Part shown: positions 19,260 to 31,491 of the stretch, piece after piece
How the letters are laid out: each line of letters opens with the position of its first letter
How positions within the stretch are numbered: position 1 is the first letter of the stretch
Assembly: GCA_018806915.1 (NCBI GenBank)
Contig: JAGKQI010000016.1
Coordinates: 186,001 to 250,000 of the forward strand
Length of the DNA stretch: 64,000 nucleotides
Direction of reading: 5' to 3'
From: Phytophthora colocasiae
Lineage: Eukaryota; Oomycota; Peronosporomycetes; Peronosporales; Peronosporaceae
Translations under genes and position numbers: made by a program
The notes under the pieces: generated by a model
The model's input: the letters and a program-made list of their open reading frames with translations, nothing else
The model's database searches: none
Told to the model about the DNA's origin: nothing

Positions 19260-22200
19260 CTAGTTTCCGTAGTTCCAAAGGGCATCGATCCGGATGCGCT
19301 GATCCGCAGGAATCAGGGTGCTTTGGACTTCCGGTGGAAGATGAGCAATGCGATCCTGATCCGAAGTGGAGAAGCTCCACTGAACACGTGCAGGCTCCAT
19401 GGCATCCAGAATCCCAAGCTGTTCCTTGAGCGAGTATGGTTCCGAAGTCCCAGGCTTGAAGTGTTCTGGATCCATCAGGATCCAGTGACAGAGTTTCGCA
19501 GGGTACTTCCAGACGCACGTCTCATTCCAGATGGATTTTGGAAGCTTGGAAGAGATCTTCTGGAGCAACGGGATCGCCTTCTTCCTAAGGGACGAGTGGC
19601 GCTTCGATCGCTCGGAGTAGATCCGCACGAGCTTCGGATGCACAGCTTCGGAAGTGTCGAACGTGAGCCAATGAGTTTATTCCCAGAAGGCCTGGAGATG
19701 ACCGCTCACGAAAGAAAGCCAGGTGTCAAGAGCCTCCAAGGCGTTCGCATCCAGATCGCTGCGCTTATGGAAGAGTAGATCCCGAGGCCGACAACTGTAT
19801 GCGTGTTCCCAAGGACGTTCATCCATAAGCGGAGGAAGCTCGGACGCCCGGATCACGAAGCGCTCTTTCAGAAGGTCGAAATCAAACCTGTTGGGAGCGG
19901 AATCCGGAAACCCGAGAGTCTGAGTGGTCGCTGTGGACGTCGGATCTCCCTTCTTCATGCGAACTCCGTAGTGGAGCCAAGATGCCACTCCCTCGGTCGG
20001 ATTCTCGATGGTCTGCTTGTCGAGTCTTGTCAGGTTCCCAAAGTCTTTGGCAGCTAGATAGGAGGTTGACCGGTCATGTGCACGATAGCCCCTGGATGCT
20101 GGCTTGGGAGAGCGGTTGGAACGACGACGCTTGGATTTCGGAGACTGAACGTCAGGATCACGGCGAGAGGAACTTGAGTGGCCCTGATCATCATCTGGAT
20201 GCACCACCTCTGTCTCATCTGGAATGAAGTCTTCATCCACTGTCTTGTCATCCACCGTTTCCGTAACCAAGGCTTCCGGATCCGGATCTTCGACGTCGTC
20301 TTCTCCATCCACAAGAGGTCCCCAGTACTCTGGCTCGATACCTTCATCCTGAAGTCCATCGAGAACACCTTCAGCCATCTGGAAGTACCGACGCGGGACG
20401 TACTTGGTCCACGGAATGTCATCCAACTTGTTCCAGAACATCATCCGAGTGAGCATCTCCACGAGAGGTTTCAACTGGAAAGCCACGTGAACTGCACGGT
20501 CTTCAAGAATCCATTCCAGAGCCCCGGTATACTTGACTCCAGACATCATGAGTTTCTGAAGATCCAGACGCAAGTCACTCCAGACAACCGGGTAGTCCGT
20601 CAAGGACTCTCGAGCTTGCTTCTCCGTCCAGACTAGAGGATATTTGTCACTCCGACAGTCGTCATCCGAATGTTTAATCCACTCAGAAGGACGAGCCTGA
20701 ATCACGTCGGGAGCCCTTGGGACCTTCTTCGAAGACTTGAATCCGGAACTGGAACGCTTGCGCTTGGAAGAAGACTTGGAACTTGGATTTCCGGATGCAG
20801 GTGCGCCAGAAGAACCACGACTCAGATCCAGATACGACGACGAATCGCTCTCCTTGGCATCACCGTCATCACTTCCGTGAGAAGGATGCAGTTCGACGAA
20901 AGGGGCCGAAGTGTGTCCTGGGTCATCCGTGGCGATGACACTGATGACTGTACGCCATTCCGAAGGAACAGTTGTGCCGTTCTGAAAGTGCTTGAGGAGT
21001 TCCAGAAGCCGTTGCCAGTTCACAGTGACAGTCGACTGTCCTTCGCCGGCGCCAAGGAAGTTCATGACGTCGACAGCATTAAAGGCCAGTTTCTGGATGC
21101 GGTGTTCCAGAAGGCGATTCTGCGTCCGGGCATCATCCAAACGCTTCGTGAGATCTTCGACCTGCTTCCGGAGACCCCTCTTGTCGCGGTCATGCTCCTC
21201 CATCAGGTGCTTGATGTCGTCACGGGCGTTCTGGAGAGCCTCTTCTTTCTCAGAAACAGCTTCCGCGTGTCGAAGATCCAGATGACTTGTTACCAACTGG
21301 TAGTCCCGACGAAGCTCGGCGAGCTCATCGTGAACCCTGCCGACATTGACGAGATCCGGATCCTGATCTTCGAGCAGTGACTGCGTCTGGATGCACTTCT
21401 GGATGACTTTCCGAAGAGCAGAGACGGTTCCAAAGACGCGCTGCGCGAGATTCTCAGGGTCGTACTCCGAAACAAGGCTGGCGATCTCCCTCTTGACGGC
21501 GACGCTATCCAGAAGTGCGTGAAGCTGGTCATCCGGAAGCGAGGCTGGCCGAGGTGTCAGGATGAATTCCCGAAGGTCCAGTTGACCGGCGCAGAAGTCG
21601 TGTAGCACTGCCATTTCCCTGGTGGACAGCTTCTCAGAATGCATCAGGACTTCCAAACCGCCATAGCCGTTCCGAAGAAAACTGTTGCCATCACGATGCA
21701 CTGTTGAAGCTGGAACACCGACCACTTGCAAGTTGTCGTCGCGCTCGTGGGATGGAGGAGTCTTGAAGTAGATGGGACGCGAAGATTCACTTCCGAACGC
21801 GGTGCCCTCGGACAGCCCGAACTCCTTCGCACTCTTGTGCGTGACGAACTTCGGGTAGACTCGATTGAGTGGCTCATCATCGTCCTCAGGGACGCCTCCG
21901 CCTCCACCTGCGGGCGGGCAAGTCTCCGTGCCCTCAGCACCATGTCTCCCCTCATCAACAACGCTATCTGGACCCCCTGTCACTGCCGTGTCGTCCTGGT
22001 GCAACTCAGCGCCACCAGTGTCGCCCTCAACCGAGGTGTTGCCTGGTGGAGGCGCCGTGAACGTCGAAGGAGCGTCTGCTGACATGATGTGATCGTGCGG
22101 AATCGCTTGGGTGATCTGGAGCCTTGAAATTGCGAAATGTGTGTGGACCGACTGAATGATTCTTGCCGTTTGGACGTGCGCTGGGACCGGGGCGCTTGGG

Positions 22201-22502
22201 ACCGGACGCAGAAGAGAAGCCACGTCAGCCAATTGATGGATGGAATGTGACCCAGTGTAGTGATTTGGACTTCCTGAACCCGGATAGGGTGAACCCGGAT
22301 ACGTGAGACCCGGGTGGGTAGAACCTGGATACAGTGTGGGACGCCTGAAACCGGACCGTTCGACGTTTGCGTGATGGGCATTTGGATGTATGGAATCCGG
22401 AAACGCGACTCGACGACAAGTGCCGTTGTGAATTGCGGGATTGTGATCTGGATGTCTGCGGTGATCCGGTGATCTGGACGACTTGCCCACGCTTCGTCTC
22501 AT
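19260..22502 (-). CDS. Antisense ORF of Gypsy A, unknown function, one internal stop
   Basis: Open reading frame of 1080 codons on the strand opposite pol, downstream of it and convergent with it. One TAA interrupts it at 19677-19679 (codon 942); the same frame resumes and matches the C-terminus of the corresponding ORF of element B (WE-THW, EPARxQW). No catalytic domain is recognised. Residues 1-170 are His/Pro/Ser-rich, about 410-476 look like a coiled coil, and KRKRSSSGFKSSKK near 580 is a likely nuclear localisation signal. A conserved block near 675-705 (KPLVEMLTRMMFWNKL..PWTKYVP) is shared with B, and acidic and basic disordered tracts follow. It may be a structural, regulatory or captured protein. 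The frame is kept while the DNA has diverged strongly from B, which argues for function. Confidence 0.75.
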
Positions 22503-22562
22503 AAGGACCTGTCAAGCTCGGAGGTAAATTCCTCAATGACAGCTCCTGACGAGAGGGACGGT

Positions 22563-24110
22563 TGTGAAGCTGTGGATTCAAATTTTCTATCTGGACACCG
22601 CCTCCCAGAGCCACCCAATATGTCGAGAGGTGATTGGCTGAGGCATCGAGTACCTGGGACTGAGCTGTGGAACACATTTTCACCTTATTGCTTTAGGACT
22701 TCCGGAATCCGGACTTCCAGAATCCGGATGCCCGACCATGATCGGAGTCCACTATTCAGGAATCAAGTCCACCATGTGGTGCCCAAGTGAATTCCTGGTG
22801 CGTACTTCCGGAATCCAGATCCAGATTTCGGGAATCTGGATGCCATCCCAGTCAGGGCTAAGGGCTCAAGAATCCAGTCGCCCATACACAGACCAAGTGT
22901 ATTCCGGATACATGCTTCCAGTGCTGAACTGAGGACTTCCGGATTCCAAGGATCGGGAATCCAGATGACCAAGGGCGTCCGGACCCTGCCTGATTTGTAC
23001 CCAGTATGGACATTGAGGTTCGGAGTATACTCAAGCCAAGTCAAGACCGACCGACCAAGACGACCGACCAGGATGTGTTCGGCACCAGCCGGAATTCTTC
23101 GGGGTTCCGCGCCAGAGACACGCGCCTCCTGATGAGTGTGCGCTTCCTATAGTGAAAACAAGATGTTAGCAGAATCTTTAGCAGAAGACTTGTATATAAA
23201 TAATAGAGAGTTCAATTTGCCACCAAGGGCGCAAGTGGTCTTCTGGAAGGTTTTCCTGGAAGATACTGCAAAGCACTGCGGACCAGCCTCTTGTCAGAGG
23301 GCTTCGAGTTAGCTGAGCCAGCGTACGGCCGCGTCGACTGCGTACATCGCCGCGGGACTCTCCACCAAAGGTTCGAGACCAAGTTGGGTAAGTGATCCGG
23401 CGGCGCATCCGGAAGGGATCTTCCTATTTCATATTCCAGTTGGAATCCGGATTCCGGATTCACATTTCATATTATAACTGCGTTTTGGGAGGTTGTTAGT
23501 AGTTGGCCCCTTGGAACTGTATTGAATTAACTACTGTGTGATTGGACGTTTGCATCTGGATTCCTAGTCTAGATTGCATTTGGATTTTGGATATTTGGAT
23601 ATACAGGCATCTGGATATCCTGATCTTGATATTGTCTTCCGGAAACCAAGTGGTTATCCGGAAGTGGTGCGCTTGTTAGGGTCCCGGAACTGAGTCAGTG
23701 TTCCGGAAGTAGACCCCGTCGACTGGCATTGGGAGTGCCCACCGCTCGAGGGCCACAAAGAATAAGAGCGGCTGCGTGTTTTGCATATTAACTCTCTGTA
23801 TTGTATTGGTTAACTGTTGGAAGAGGACTCTGCTAATAGTCTTTTGCCTTCCAGAAAACCAACTGCATTTGGAAGTACTTTTGGTACTTTGGATCTTTGG
23901 ATCTGATCACACCTGAAAGTAACTCACCTGGTGATACCCTTCGGATACTCGAAGACAAACGACACCAAGGAGGATAACCACAAGGTCACACGCCAACTCC
24001 GCCTTCCGGATACCCATTTGGATCCCGGAAGGTAGAGACTGACCCCAGTTCTCAAGTGTCATCTGGAAGTTTCCTTCCAGAATCGGACTGGCCACCAGCT
24101 ATACGTTCTG
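22563..24110 (+). mobile_element. Gypsy A 3' LTR (approximate limits)
   Basis: Shares ordered landmarks with the 5' LTR of element B: TGTGA start after a purine-rich tract (gacgagagggacgg), agagttcaatttg (about 23207), and ccaccgctcgagggcca..aagaataagagc (about 23728-23775). The total length is nearly the same (about 1.55 kb). It contains a TATA-like tgtatataaataat at about 23190. The 3' end is unclear because the LINE begins nearby. Confidence 0.6.
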
Positions 24111-24160
24111 GGCGACCGGGTTTTTCTTTCAGAAAGTCCGGAAAGTGTTCACCCACCTCG

Positions 24161-27100
24161 TCACACGATTCTCTTCTTTGCGGGGTTGGTCGTCAACGCC
24201 CATTCTCCCACCACCATTGCACTCATAGCCATTAGCTCCGTTCTGAAATTGGGTACCCCGAGTCCGCCTTTGAGCACCTTTTGCTCCGCTAATGACGCTT
24301 GTACCAACCCTTGTGGAGATCGATCGGGTACCCTAAAAACAGAACACCATACGTAATTCTTGATGGCTTGCTCTGCCTGCTTGCACAATTTCTCCGTCGG
24401 CCACGAATGACGCGCTACATACAACAACTTTGGGATAATTATTGCTGACGCAATTTCCGCTCGCTGCTGTGCTGTATTCGTCTTGACTTCGGCCAGTGCC
24501 AACCGCACCCTGAGCGCCGCAAAAGCCTTGGTCCACGCCTCAATGACTGTGTCGCCTGATCCCGCGATGTGGCCCAAGTATCTGGTGCTCGTTGCCACCG
24601 TCACTTCATCCACCTGCGATGTTGCTGCCGCTCTTCCATTGTCCACCCTTGTTTCTGCCTCCGAATCTCGACTCTCCCCCGTTTTCCCCAAGCTCAGAGC
24701 CACGGATTTTTTAACATTCAGTTTGAGTCCTGACACCACTGAGAACTCCCGTACAAGCTGGATAGCCACCTGCTGCATCCTCCCACTTGCTATGTAAATA
24801 GCAGTGTCATCGGCGTATCCCGCAATTTGCAGTGTAGACTCAGAGTTGCTCTCGTCCAGCGGAATTCCCCTTATTCTGCTGTCACCTTCCACAACGTCAT
24901 ACAGCAAATCTACTGCTATTATGAAGAGCAATGGGGCTAAGGGGCAGCCTTGTCTAATCCCGCTGGTGACATCCAGTGTTTCGGATAGCTGGCCGTTAGC
25001 TAGAAATTGTACCGTTGTCCCAGCATGAATCGTCCGTATGATCCTTAGTATCTTCGGCGGGAGCCCTTGGCCTCAAGTACTGCCATTAGATACTCTCTAT
25101 CCAGGGAGTCATACGCTTTGGCAAAGTCCAGCATCAGGACTTGCGCCTCGGATAGCTGGTCGTTGTTTTGACAAATGTGCTTTGCCACCTCCAGCATATC
25201 GATGACTTCGTGAATTGTCCGTCCAGGCACAAACCCGCCTTGGCGAGCACTGACCAACTTGTCCACGTATCGCCTGACTCGCCATGCCAGGATTCTCGTG
25301 AATATTTTGTAGTCGCTGTTCAACAGAGCGATGGGCCGGTAGTTCATCGGGTTCGTATGATCTCCACCCTTCCCTATACTGAAGATGTACGCCTCTAAGA
25401 AGCTTTGCGGTGTGTGCCCCTCCTGCATGCATTCGTTGAAAAGCAGCTCCAAAATCGGCACCAAGCACGTACTATGGTCTTTGTACCATTCGTTTCCTAA
25501 TGCGTCTGGCCCACACGCTTTCCCTGTCTTGCACGCTGCTATCGCTGCCGCAACTTCTTCTTCTGTAATGGGGTCATCCAGATCCGACATGTCGATTTTA
25601 GCCCACTTGCCACTATATTTGCGAATGAACTCCGCTATTGATGACCGGTCTTCCGCCGTCCCATTCAAAATCTCCTCCCAACTGTCCTTGAGGATGTTTG
25701 CTTTGTCATGCTCATCCCTGTAGTGGCCTCCGATTGTTGGCGTGAGCTTCATGATGGTATTGCTCCCATACTTCGTGCATATTCTCCGATAAAACTGCTT
25801 AGAGGTGGCCTTTGCACTCCACTGGTTTTTGGCCACCAGCACTCTGCACCTCATCGCTCGCCGCGCTGTCTGTACTTGGTGAAGCGTTTCTAGGAGTTGT
25901 CGGCGATCATCCTGATCGTCCTCCCCACCGCCTAGCCTCAACAATCGCGTCTTAATTCTCTTTATCTTCTGTCTCCAACCCTGGGTTGCTCGTTGCTTCA
26001 CTTTCTTCGTGAGCATCTGCATCTGACCTCTCATGTCGTCCTTGAAAAGTCCCCACGTTGTCTCCAAGTCCCCATGCTTAGTCTGTGACAGTCTGACTTT
26101 GAATTCATCCAATTTCGTCTGGATGAGACTGTGGGTTGCAGCTAGGGCGAAGGCTGGTGGCGGGTAGACTTTTGGTCTTTTCTTCATCCGGATTACCCCA
26201 TTGGGTGAGTGGAGCTCCAACAGTACCGCTCTGTGATCTGACCGGCAAATAGCCTCCACAGTTTCCACACCGCGCACAAATTGTCCACACTCTGCGCTCA
26301 CATACAGCCGGTCAATCCGCGACGAACTCCGCTTCACCCTTACTTCCAGAATGAAAGTGTGTGTGATGCTGTTGTGCGTAGTTAGCCAGCGCCTCTCCTC
26401 CATCACTACTGGGGAAGTGATATGCCCCTGCGTCGACTAGGTTCCATTTCTCTATGATCCTCAGGAGCTCAGGTGCCCCAATGTCTCCCGCTCTTTCAGT
26501 TCCCCGCCTGTCGATGTTACTGCTAAGCACGCAGTTGAAATCTCCGCCACAGATGATGTCACAGCCTCTTGGTAGGTCCAATTGGGCCATTCTCCTGAAG
26601 AACTGTACTCTCATCGCTCCATTAGAAGGTGCGTAGATGTTGACGAATATAATGGTACGTCCATCTAGCTCCCCGGTTGTCATGATGAGGTGCTCACTCC
26701 ATTCCTCGCTCTTCCACGGTTGCATCTTTTTCACGGCCCCATATGGATTGACGAGGATGGCCACCCCCGCTCTCCTACCGCTCCCGGATGCCCAAAACGA
26801 TAATTTCTTCGCCATGTGATGTTTGAATCCCCACATTGCTACATACTGACTGGCCACCGTCTCATGTTCTCCTGGGTTGAGATGGGTCTCCTGGATGAAA
26901 GTCACTGCTCTGTCTCCTCGTATGTGTTGCTCTTTGAAGCCTTGCATCTTTCTCCCTATGTTGTGTATGTGCATCGCCAACCCTCTGACATTTTGCGTCG
27001 TAATGCCAATGGTCCTATCTTGCTGATGCCGAATTCTATTGTTCCTCCCCTCATCATCTCTCTGTCTTCTTCTCCTTTCCTTTATTCGTTCGCCGTGAAG

Positions 27101-27256
27101 CCGATACTCCCTCCTGACTGCCACCGCACTCTCCTTTTGTGTTACCGCCCGAAAGTGATTGCGGAGGGTTGCTCTCTCTCCCCTATCGTGTACCTTCACA
27201 TCTGCCATGACTTCCCTCCCCCCCACTCCGACCTGTATATGATTTAGCCCCCCCAT
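24161..27256 (-). pseudogene. LINE ORF2: endonuclease and reverse transcriptase
   Basis: From the ATG at 27256: a short basic leader, then an APE-like endonuclease (TTQNVRGLAMHI, FIQETHL, GGDFNCVL, and SDHRAVLL after a frame change near 26370). RT follows with RPIALLNSDYK, GFVPGRTI, LDFAKAYDSLD (first catalytic Asp), GIRQGCPLAPLLF and the YADD active site at about 24811-24825. Frames break near 26370 and 25060, so the copy is dead. The C-terminus after the RT is short (to 24161) and lacks the usual zinc knuckle. Confidence 0.85.
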
Positions 27257-27257
27257 A

Positions 27258-30200
27258 CTATTGGCGTCGGGTGTCCTCCGTCACGTGCCATTGCCCCTCG
27301 GCTGGTGAGGAAGTGTCAGCTTGCTCAGGCGTCATTCTTTCCAGGCTGGTGGCGCTGGATGTCTGGCTGATGCTGGTGTTTTCTTGTCCCGCTGCTGAAC
27401 TTGGAACAACCGTCTGTTCCGCCTCCGTAGAGTGCTCAATTACTACATTCATCGACCCACCAGCTAGAGGTTCTGCGTCCCGATCATGGCTGTCTGATCG
27501 CATCTCTGCGATCGACGCACCACTTGTTGCAGCGATCTCTTCTGAGTTCCTCGTCGTGAGTACGGAGACAGCGCTCCCCGTGTCTCTCTCTGCATCCTTC
27601 CTTCTTGGCCCCTGTTTAGCTCCATTAAGGCCCCTAGTGTGAGTTGTTCTGACGTCTGAGCCCGATCTGGAGCTCATCTGCTCCTTAGCGTTTCTCCTGA
27701 AGGTGGTTAGTGCCTCAGCCGCAGCTTTCGCCGTCAGTCCCTTGTCATAGCCAATACAATCCAACCTGGTCCAACCATGCCGCTCTAGCACGTTGTTTCG
27801 TGTTGTAGCTAGAACCGCTATGTGCTCCGCGTACCTTGCATGTTCCTTCGCCGGGTAGTTCACCGCTTGGAAATGGTTGCCTTCAGCCGACCATCTGAGC
27901 ACCATGACTGGCGGTCTCACTCCTTCAGCCACTAAGTCCCTTAACAGCTTCAAGGCAGCTTCTGTTCCCATGGGGGAAACCGTTCCAGTCTCTATCATAT
28001 CTCCTTCCTCTGTATCCACTTCTGCGTATGCATACGCCTGCATCCACGCCATATCTCCTTCGTGCAACATCCAGCACGTACAGCGTTTCTCGAGCATGTA
28101 GCGCCATGGCTTTTAGATGCATCGGTCTGACCCAGTAACACTTCTGCACCGAAGCCTTAACCGACTTTCCACGTTGCTCGGCCAGGTGGTTCGCGATCGT
28201 GCATACTTGCCCCTCGATAGTTGAAACGTCCAGCCCCCAATATCCACTCGCCTCGGCTTCGGCTTTCATGTCTTCAGGATGCAGCTTTGCTTCATCTGCT
28301 AGATTTGCGATCATCTCATTGAGCACGGCCTTCTTGAGCATGTTGACTCTGGTAGCTACTTCCTTCGATGGCTGGTCAACACCTTCGGATTGATTGTATA
28401 AAGCTGCGTAAAACGCGATCCAACCACAGTGTCCATTTGCCGCTACGTTCACCACTTCCCCGCCCAATATCTCCAGCCATTTCATTAAGGGAGCACCAGT
28501 GTCCGTCGACTTAGTTACTGCGACGATGGCGCATTCGCTGTCCTCGTCTCTTCTACCACCTTTTGGGGTGGCCGCGTGTGTGTCCTCATTGAGAGGGGCA
28601 GCATCATTTGACTCTTCACACACGGTGTTGTGCTCTTGATTCCTAGTGATTTTGGTAATCCCCACGTCCTGTGGAGAGCGACCAGTGACCGCCGCCATGT
28701 ATTCATATATGAACTTCTGGAGATTGGGTTTGTCCTGTCTCCTGGCTCTGGTGTCGAGCCCCGTCAGACGTTTCTTTGTTGACGATCGACCTCGTGTGGG
28801 GGAATCTCTCAGTTTTAAAGTTGCCGTTTTCTGTGAGTCACCTCCCACCTTCGGTGGCTCATTGTCTAATCCCGGCACAGGTGCTTTTTCCTTGAGCTCC
28901 GCCATATCATAGTCTATTTCTCCAGCTTCAGAGCACCCCTGCATAGGTTCCAATGCTCGCTGTTCATTCTCTTCCTCCTCTCCCATTAGATCGTCCTCTT
29001 GCTCTGCATCGCACAGGTAGGCGCACCTCTCATCGGGCATTCCCCGCTCGTCGCCGAACTGCTGGTCGTCATCTGGAGTATCCGCCTGTGGTTCCTGGTT
29101 GTGCTGTGTTTCGATCGATTGCTCCCATTCACCTCTCGTTGAGCGCATTGCCTGAGCCCATTCCACCGGTAGTGTGGGTTTGTCCCCCCTGATAGCTTTG
29201 ATCCTCTTCGTCGGAGAAAGCGAACGTGTCTTCTTTCTGGCCTGCCCTGCGGATCGTGCCAACCCCTCTGCTTTCTCGTTCTTTCTTCCCCTCTCGCCCC
29301 TCAATAGAGCTTCTAATTGGGCCATGGTTTTAGGCATTCCTGCCTCGCCCAGCCTAAAGTCTCTTGCAAATTTGAGTGCAGATGACGCTCCTACCACTTC
29401 CGCTGTATGGGCTCTGCGCAAGCTCTCCAATTCTTGTGACTGTGCTTTGCAATTCTTCATGGAGTGCTCCGGCGCCAAACAGTGTTTGCACGGCCAATGT
29501 AAATGAACCGCGGTATGATGTACCACAAGTTCCACGTCTCCAGCGACAATGTACCCTTTGTTGAACAGCGCCTTCAGGCACTCCGCAGCCTTCACCCTCA
29601 CACACCAATGTTGCTATCTAAGACCTCCTGACTGTGCTGTTGCATGGATCAATTCTTGCACTTTGAGTCCTAATCCGTCTTTGAGCATGCTGAAAAGCTC
29701 ACGCGAGGACAGTTTTCCTTTCCGCACTTCCACTTCGAAGGAATAATAGTCAAGCAGCACCAACTCGTGAGTCTGCTGAGCTCTCGTTCTGATCTGTTCG
29801 TAATCCACCAGCGTCAATAACTTGGACGCTAGCGGTACTTGCCACCCTACCCATCTGGCTGCGGTTTGCCTCCCCTTGAATGTCACTATGATTATCCGTT
29901 TTGTCATATCCAGCTTGATTCTAGACAGGTCGCGTTTGAAGGCCTCGATCTCGTGCTTCTGCGCCGGTGCGGCTTCCGGCCCCGCGCTGATCTGAGCCAG
30001 TACAGCATGGTCTGGCATGTTATCGTAAAAGCGCTGTCCAGGTAGGAGATGAGCGTATATTTGATACTCTAGAGCCATGAAGATGTCCTCAAAGCACGCT
30101 AACTCCTCGGGCTCCATGGACTGCTTTAGAAAGGGGGGCACTCCGGGCACTTCAATCTCATGGTTGAGTATCATCACAATCGCACGTTCCTCGTCCTCGG

Positions 30201-30970
30201 TTCGCTTCCTTAACTGAGATACCGGCTTTGCCGGCTGGAGACAGATCGTCCGCAGCCTCTCAATCTCATTATCTCCCTGTTGTGTTAAGTTAAGCCCGCT
30301 TGCTGGTTGAACGGCTGCCAGGAAGGACTTAGCTTCCCCACTGAGCTTTGTCTCACCCCTTTTGTCTTGCTGGAGTTATGGTGAAGCACCTCAGCCGATC
30401 CTCGACCTCTCTTTGGGATTCTTGATCGATCACGATCCATTCTGTCATCAGCTGCGCTATCCGTTCGTGATGCTGCACATTGTTCGCGTCCCAGTTGCTG
30501 ACAAGGCCCCGATATTGATCCGTCTGCCAGCTTGGTGCCTCATCGCTCCAATCACGACATAACTCTTCGTCTCCTTTGGTTCTGCGAGCCACCGCCGAGA
30601 ACTTATTCAGGTAAGCAACTCGGCGTCTCTCCTTCGCCAAGTCCGCGAGTTTCATCACTGTTTGCATCACATATTCCGGCGCAGCTCTGGCCAGCAGATA
30701 TTTCCGTAACTGCTCAAATACTACAGCCCCAGAGCCATCATCTATTTGCCCTGTCTTCTCTCTTCTTCTCCCGGGTGCTCTATTTCTTCCGAGAGGTGCC
30801 TCATTCGACTTGGGCTCCCGCTGGCTATGCCTCAACGCACTCCGATCTTCATCTTGCCGAGCCTTCCGCTGTTCCCTCTTGGACTCTCCCACCACAGTCC
30901 ACTGATCCTCCTCCCGGGGTGCCCTAGTTACACTCCCTTCCTTTCCTTCGCTTTCATGCGTGGCCACCAT
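27258..30970 (-). pseudogene. LINE ORF1 with zinc knuckle and OTU-like cysteine protease domain
   Basis: The N-terminal part (30970-30353) is charged. After a frameshift near 30355 a region with RNA-binding character follows (KRIIIVTFKGRQTAARW). An in-frame TAG lies at 29614-29616, then a CCHC knuckle (CKHCLAPEHSMKNC, about 29447-29492). Further on, AANGHCGWIAFYAAL (about 28400-28445) resembles the catalytic Cys loop of OTU proteases, with Asn where Asp is usual. After another frameshift near 28080, GNHFQAVNY (about 27855-27881) supplies the catalytic His. OTU enzymes are deubiquitinase-type cysteine proteases and are known in some LINE lineages. Ends one base before ORF2. Confidence 0.75.
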
Positions 30971-31250
30971 GACAGGTAGGAAGTCTTCTCCCTTCCTGCC
31001 GTTGCCGCCGCTCTTGCAGCTTCTTGTGATCGCGTGCCGCGTGTTCTTCGCTCACCCGACGCGACTCTTGAGCGGCACTTGCTGTTTGTATACCCGGGGG
31101 TTTCTGCGCCCTTCCTAGCGCCCCCCGGTGAGTCGTTGATCTTTTGCGGGGTTCCTGCTCAGGTCCGAGGGCCTGAGGGGTCGCCGGCAAATCGGGAAGT
31201 GCTGTACTAATACATGGATACAATCGACCAATACTAGTAAAACTTTATGA

Positions 31251-31453
31251 ACATCTTTTCCTTTGCTATCGTTCCACGTGGCAACCTCCCACCAGCTGTA
31301 GCCATCTGGTCAAGGCGAATGGAATGGCTTCGTTCTTAGCAAAGCCCCATGCCCTGCGGTGCCTTCATATCGCCCAGTAATCCCTTACCGTTACTTCCAC
31401 GTTACTTAACATCCCACATGTCTCTCTTTGCCACTTCACTTCGTTACTTCCCA
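31251..31453. other. Intergenic DNA upstream of the ZZ gene
   Basis: About 200 bp between the LINE 5' end and the core promoter at 31454. No other feature seen. Confidence 0.4.
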
Positions 31454-31469
31454 ACTCAGTCCGCAATTT
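31454..31469 (+). promoter_or_regulatory. Oomycete core promoter of the ZZ-domain gene
   Basis: actcagtccgcaattt matches GCTCATTYYNCAWTTT with two differences and lies 23-38 nt before the ATG at 31492. Confidence 0.6.
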
Positions 31470-31491
31470 GTCCCCTATATAGCAGCGGCTC

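Larger units (their letters stand above)
16839..24110 (+). mobile_element. Ty3/Gypsy chromovirus A, 5'-truncated
   Basis: The 3' half of a Gypsy element: second RNase H, integrase and chromodomain on + (to 18995), a long antisense ORF on - (22502-19260) and a probable 3' LTR (22563 to about 24110). Order and proteins match element B at 50041-64000, which is more complete. Gag, protease and RT are missing. Its left edge is fused to Copia gag and its right edge abuts the LINE. The DNA is saturated with TTCCGGAATCC-like words that element B lacks. Confidence 0.8.
24110..31250 (-). mobile_element. APE-type LINE retrotransposon, degenerate
   Basis: Two-ORF non-LTR element reading leftward: ORF1 (30970-27258) with an RNA-binding region, zinc knuckle and OTU-like protease, and ORF2 (27256-24161) with an apurinic-type endonuclease and reverse transcriptase. 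ORF1 stop and ORF2 ATG are separated by one base (TAG-T-ATG), typical of coupled reinitiation. The RT ORF ends soon after the RT domain, so the 3' end may be truncated. No target duplication or 3' tail is identified, and limits are approximate. Confidence 0.85.

Noticed and set aside
30954..31223. 89-aa minus-strand ORF upstream of LINE ORF1
   Set aside because: It overlaps the ORF1 start in another frame and has no domain; treated as LINE 5' leader.
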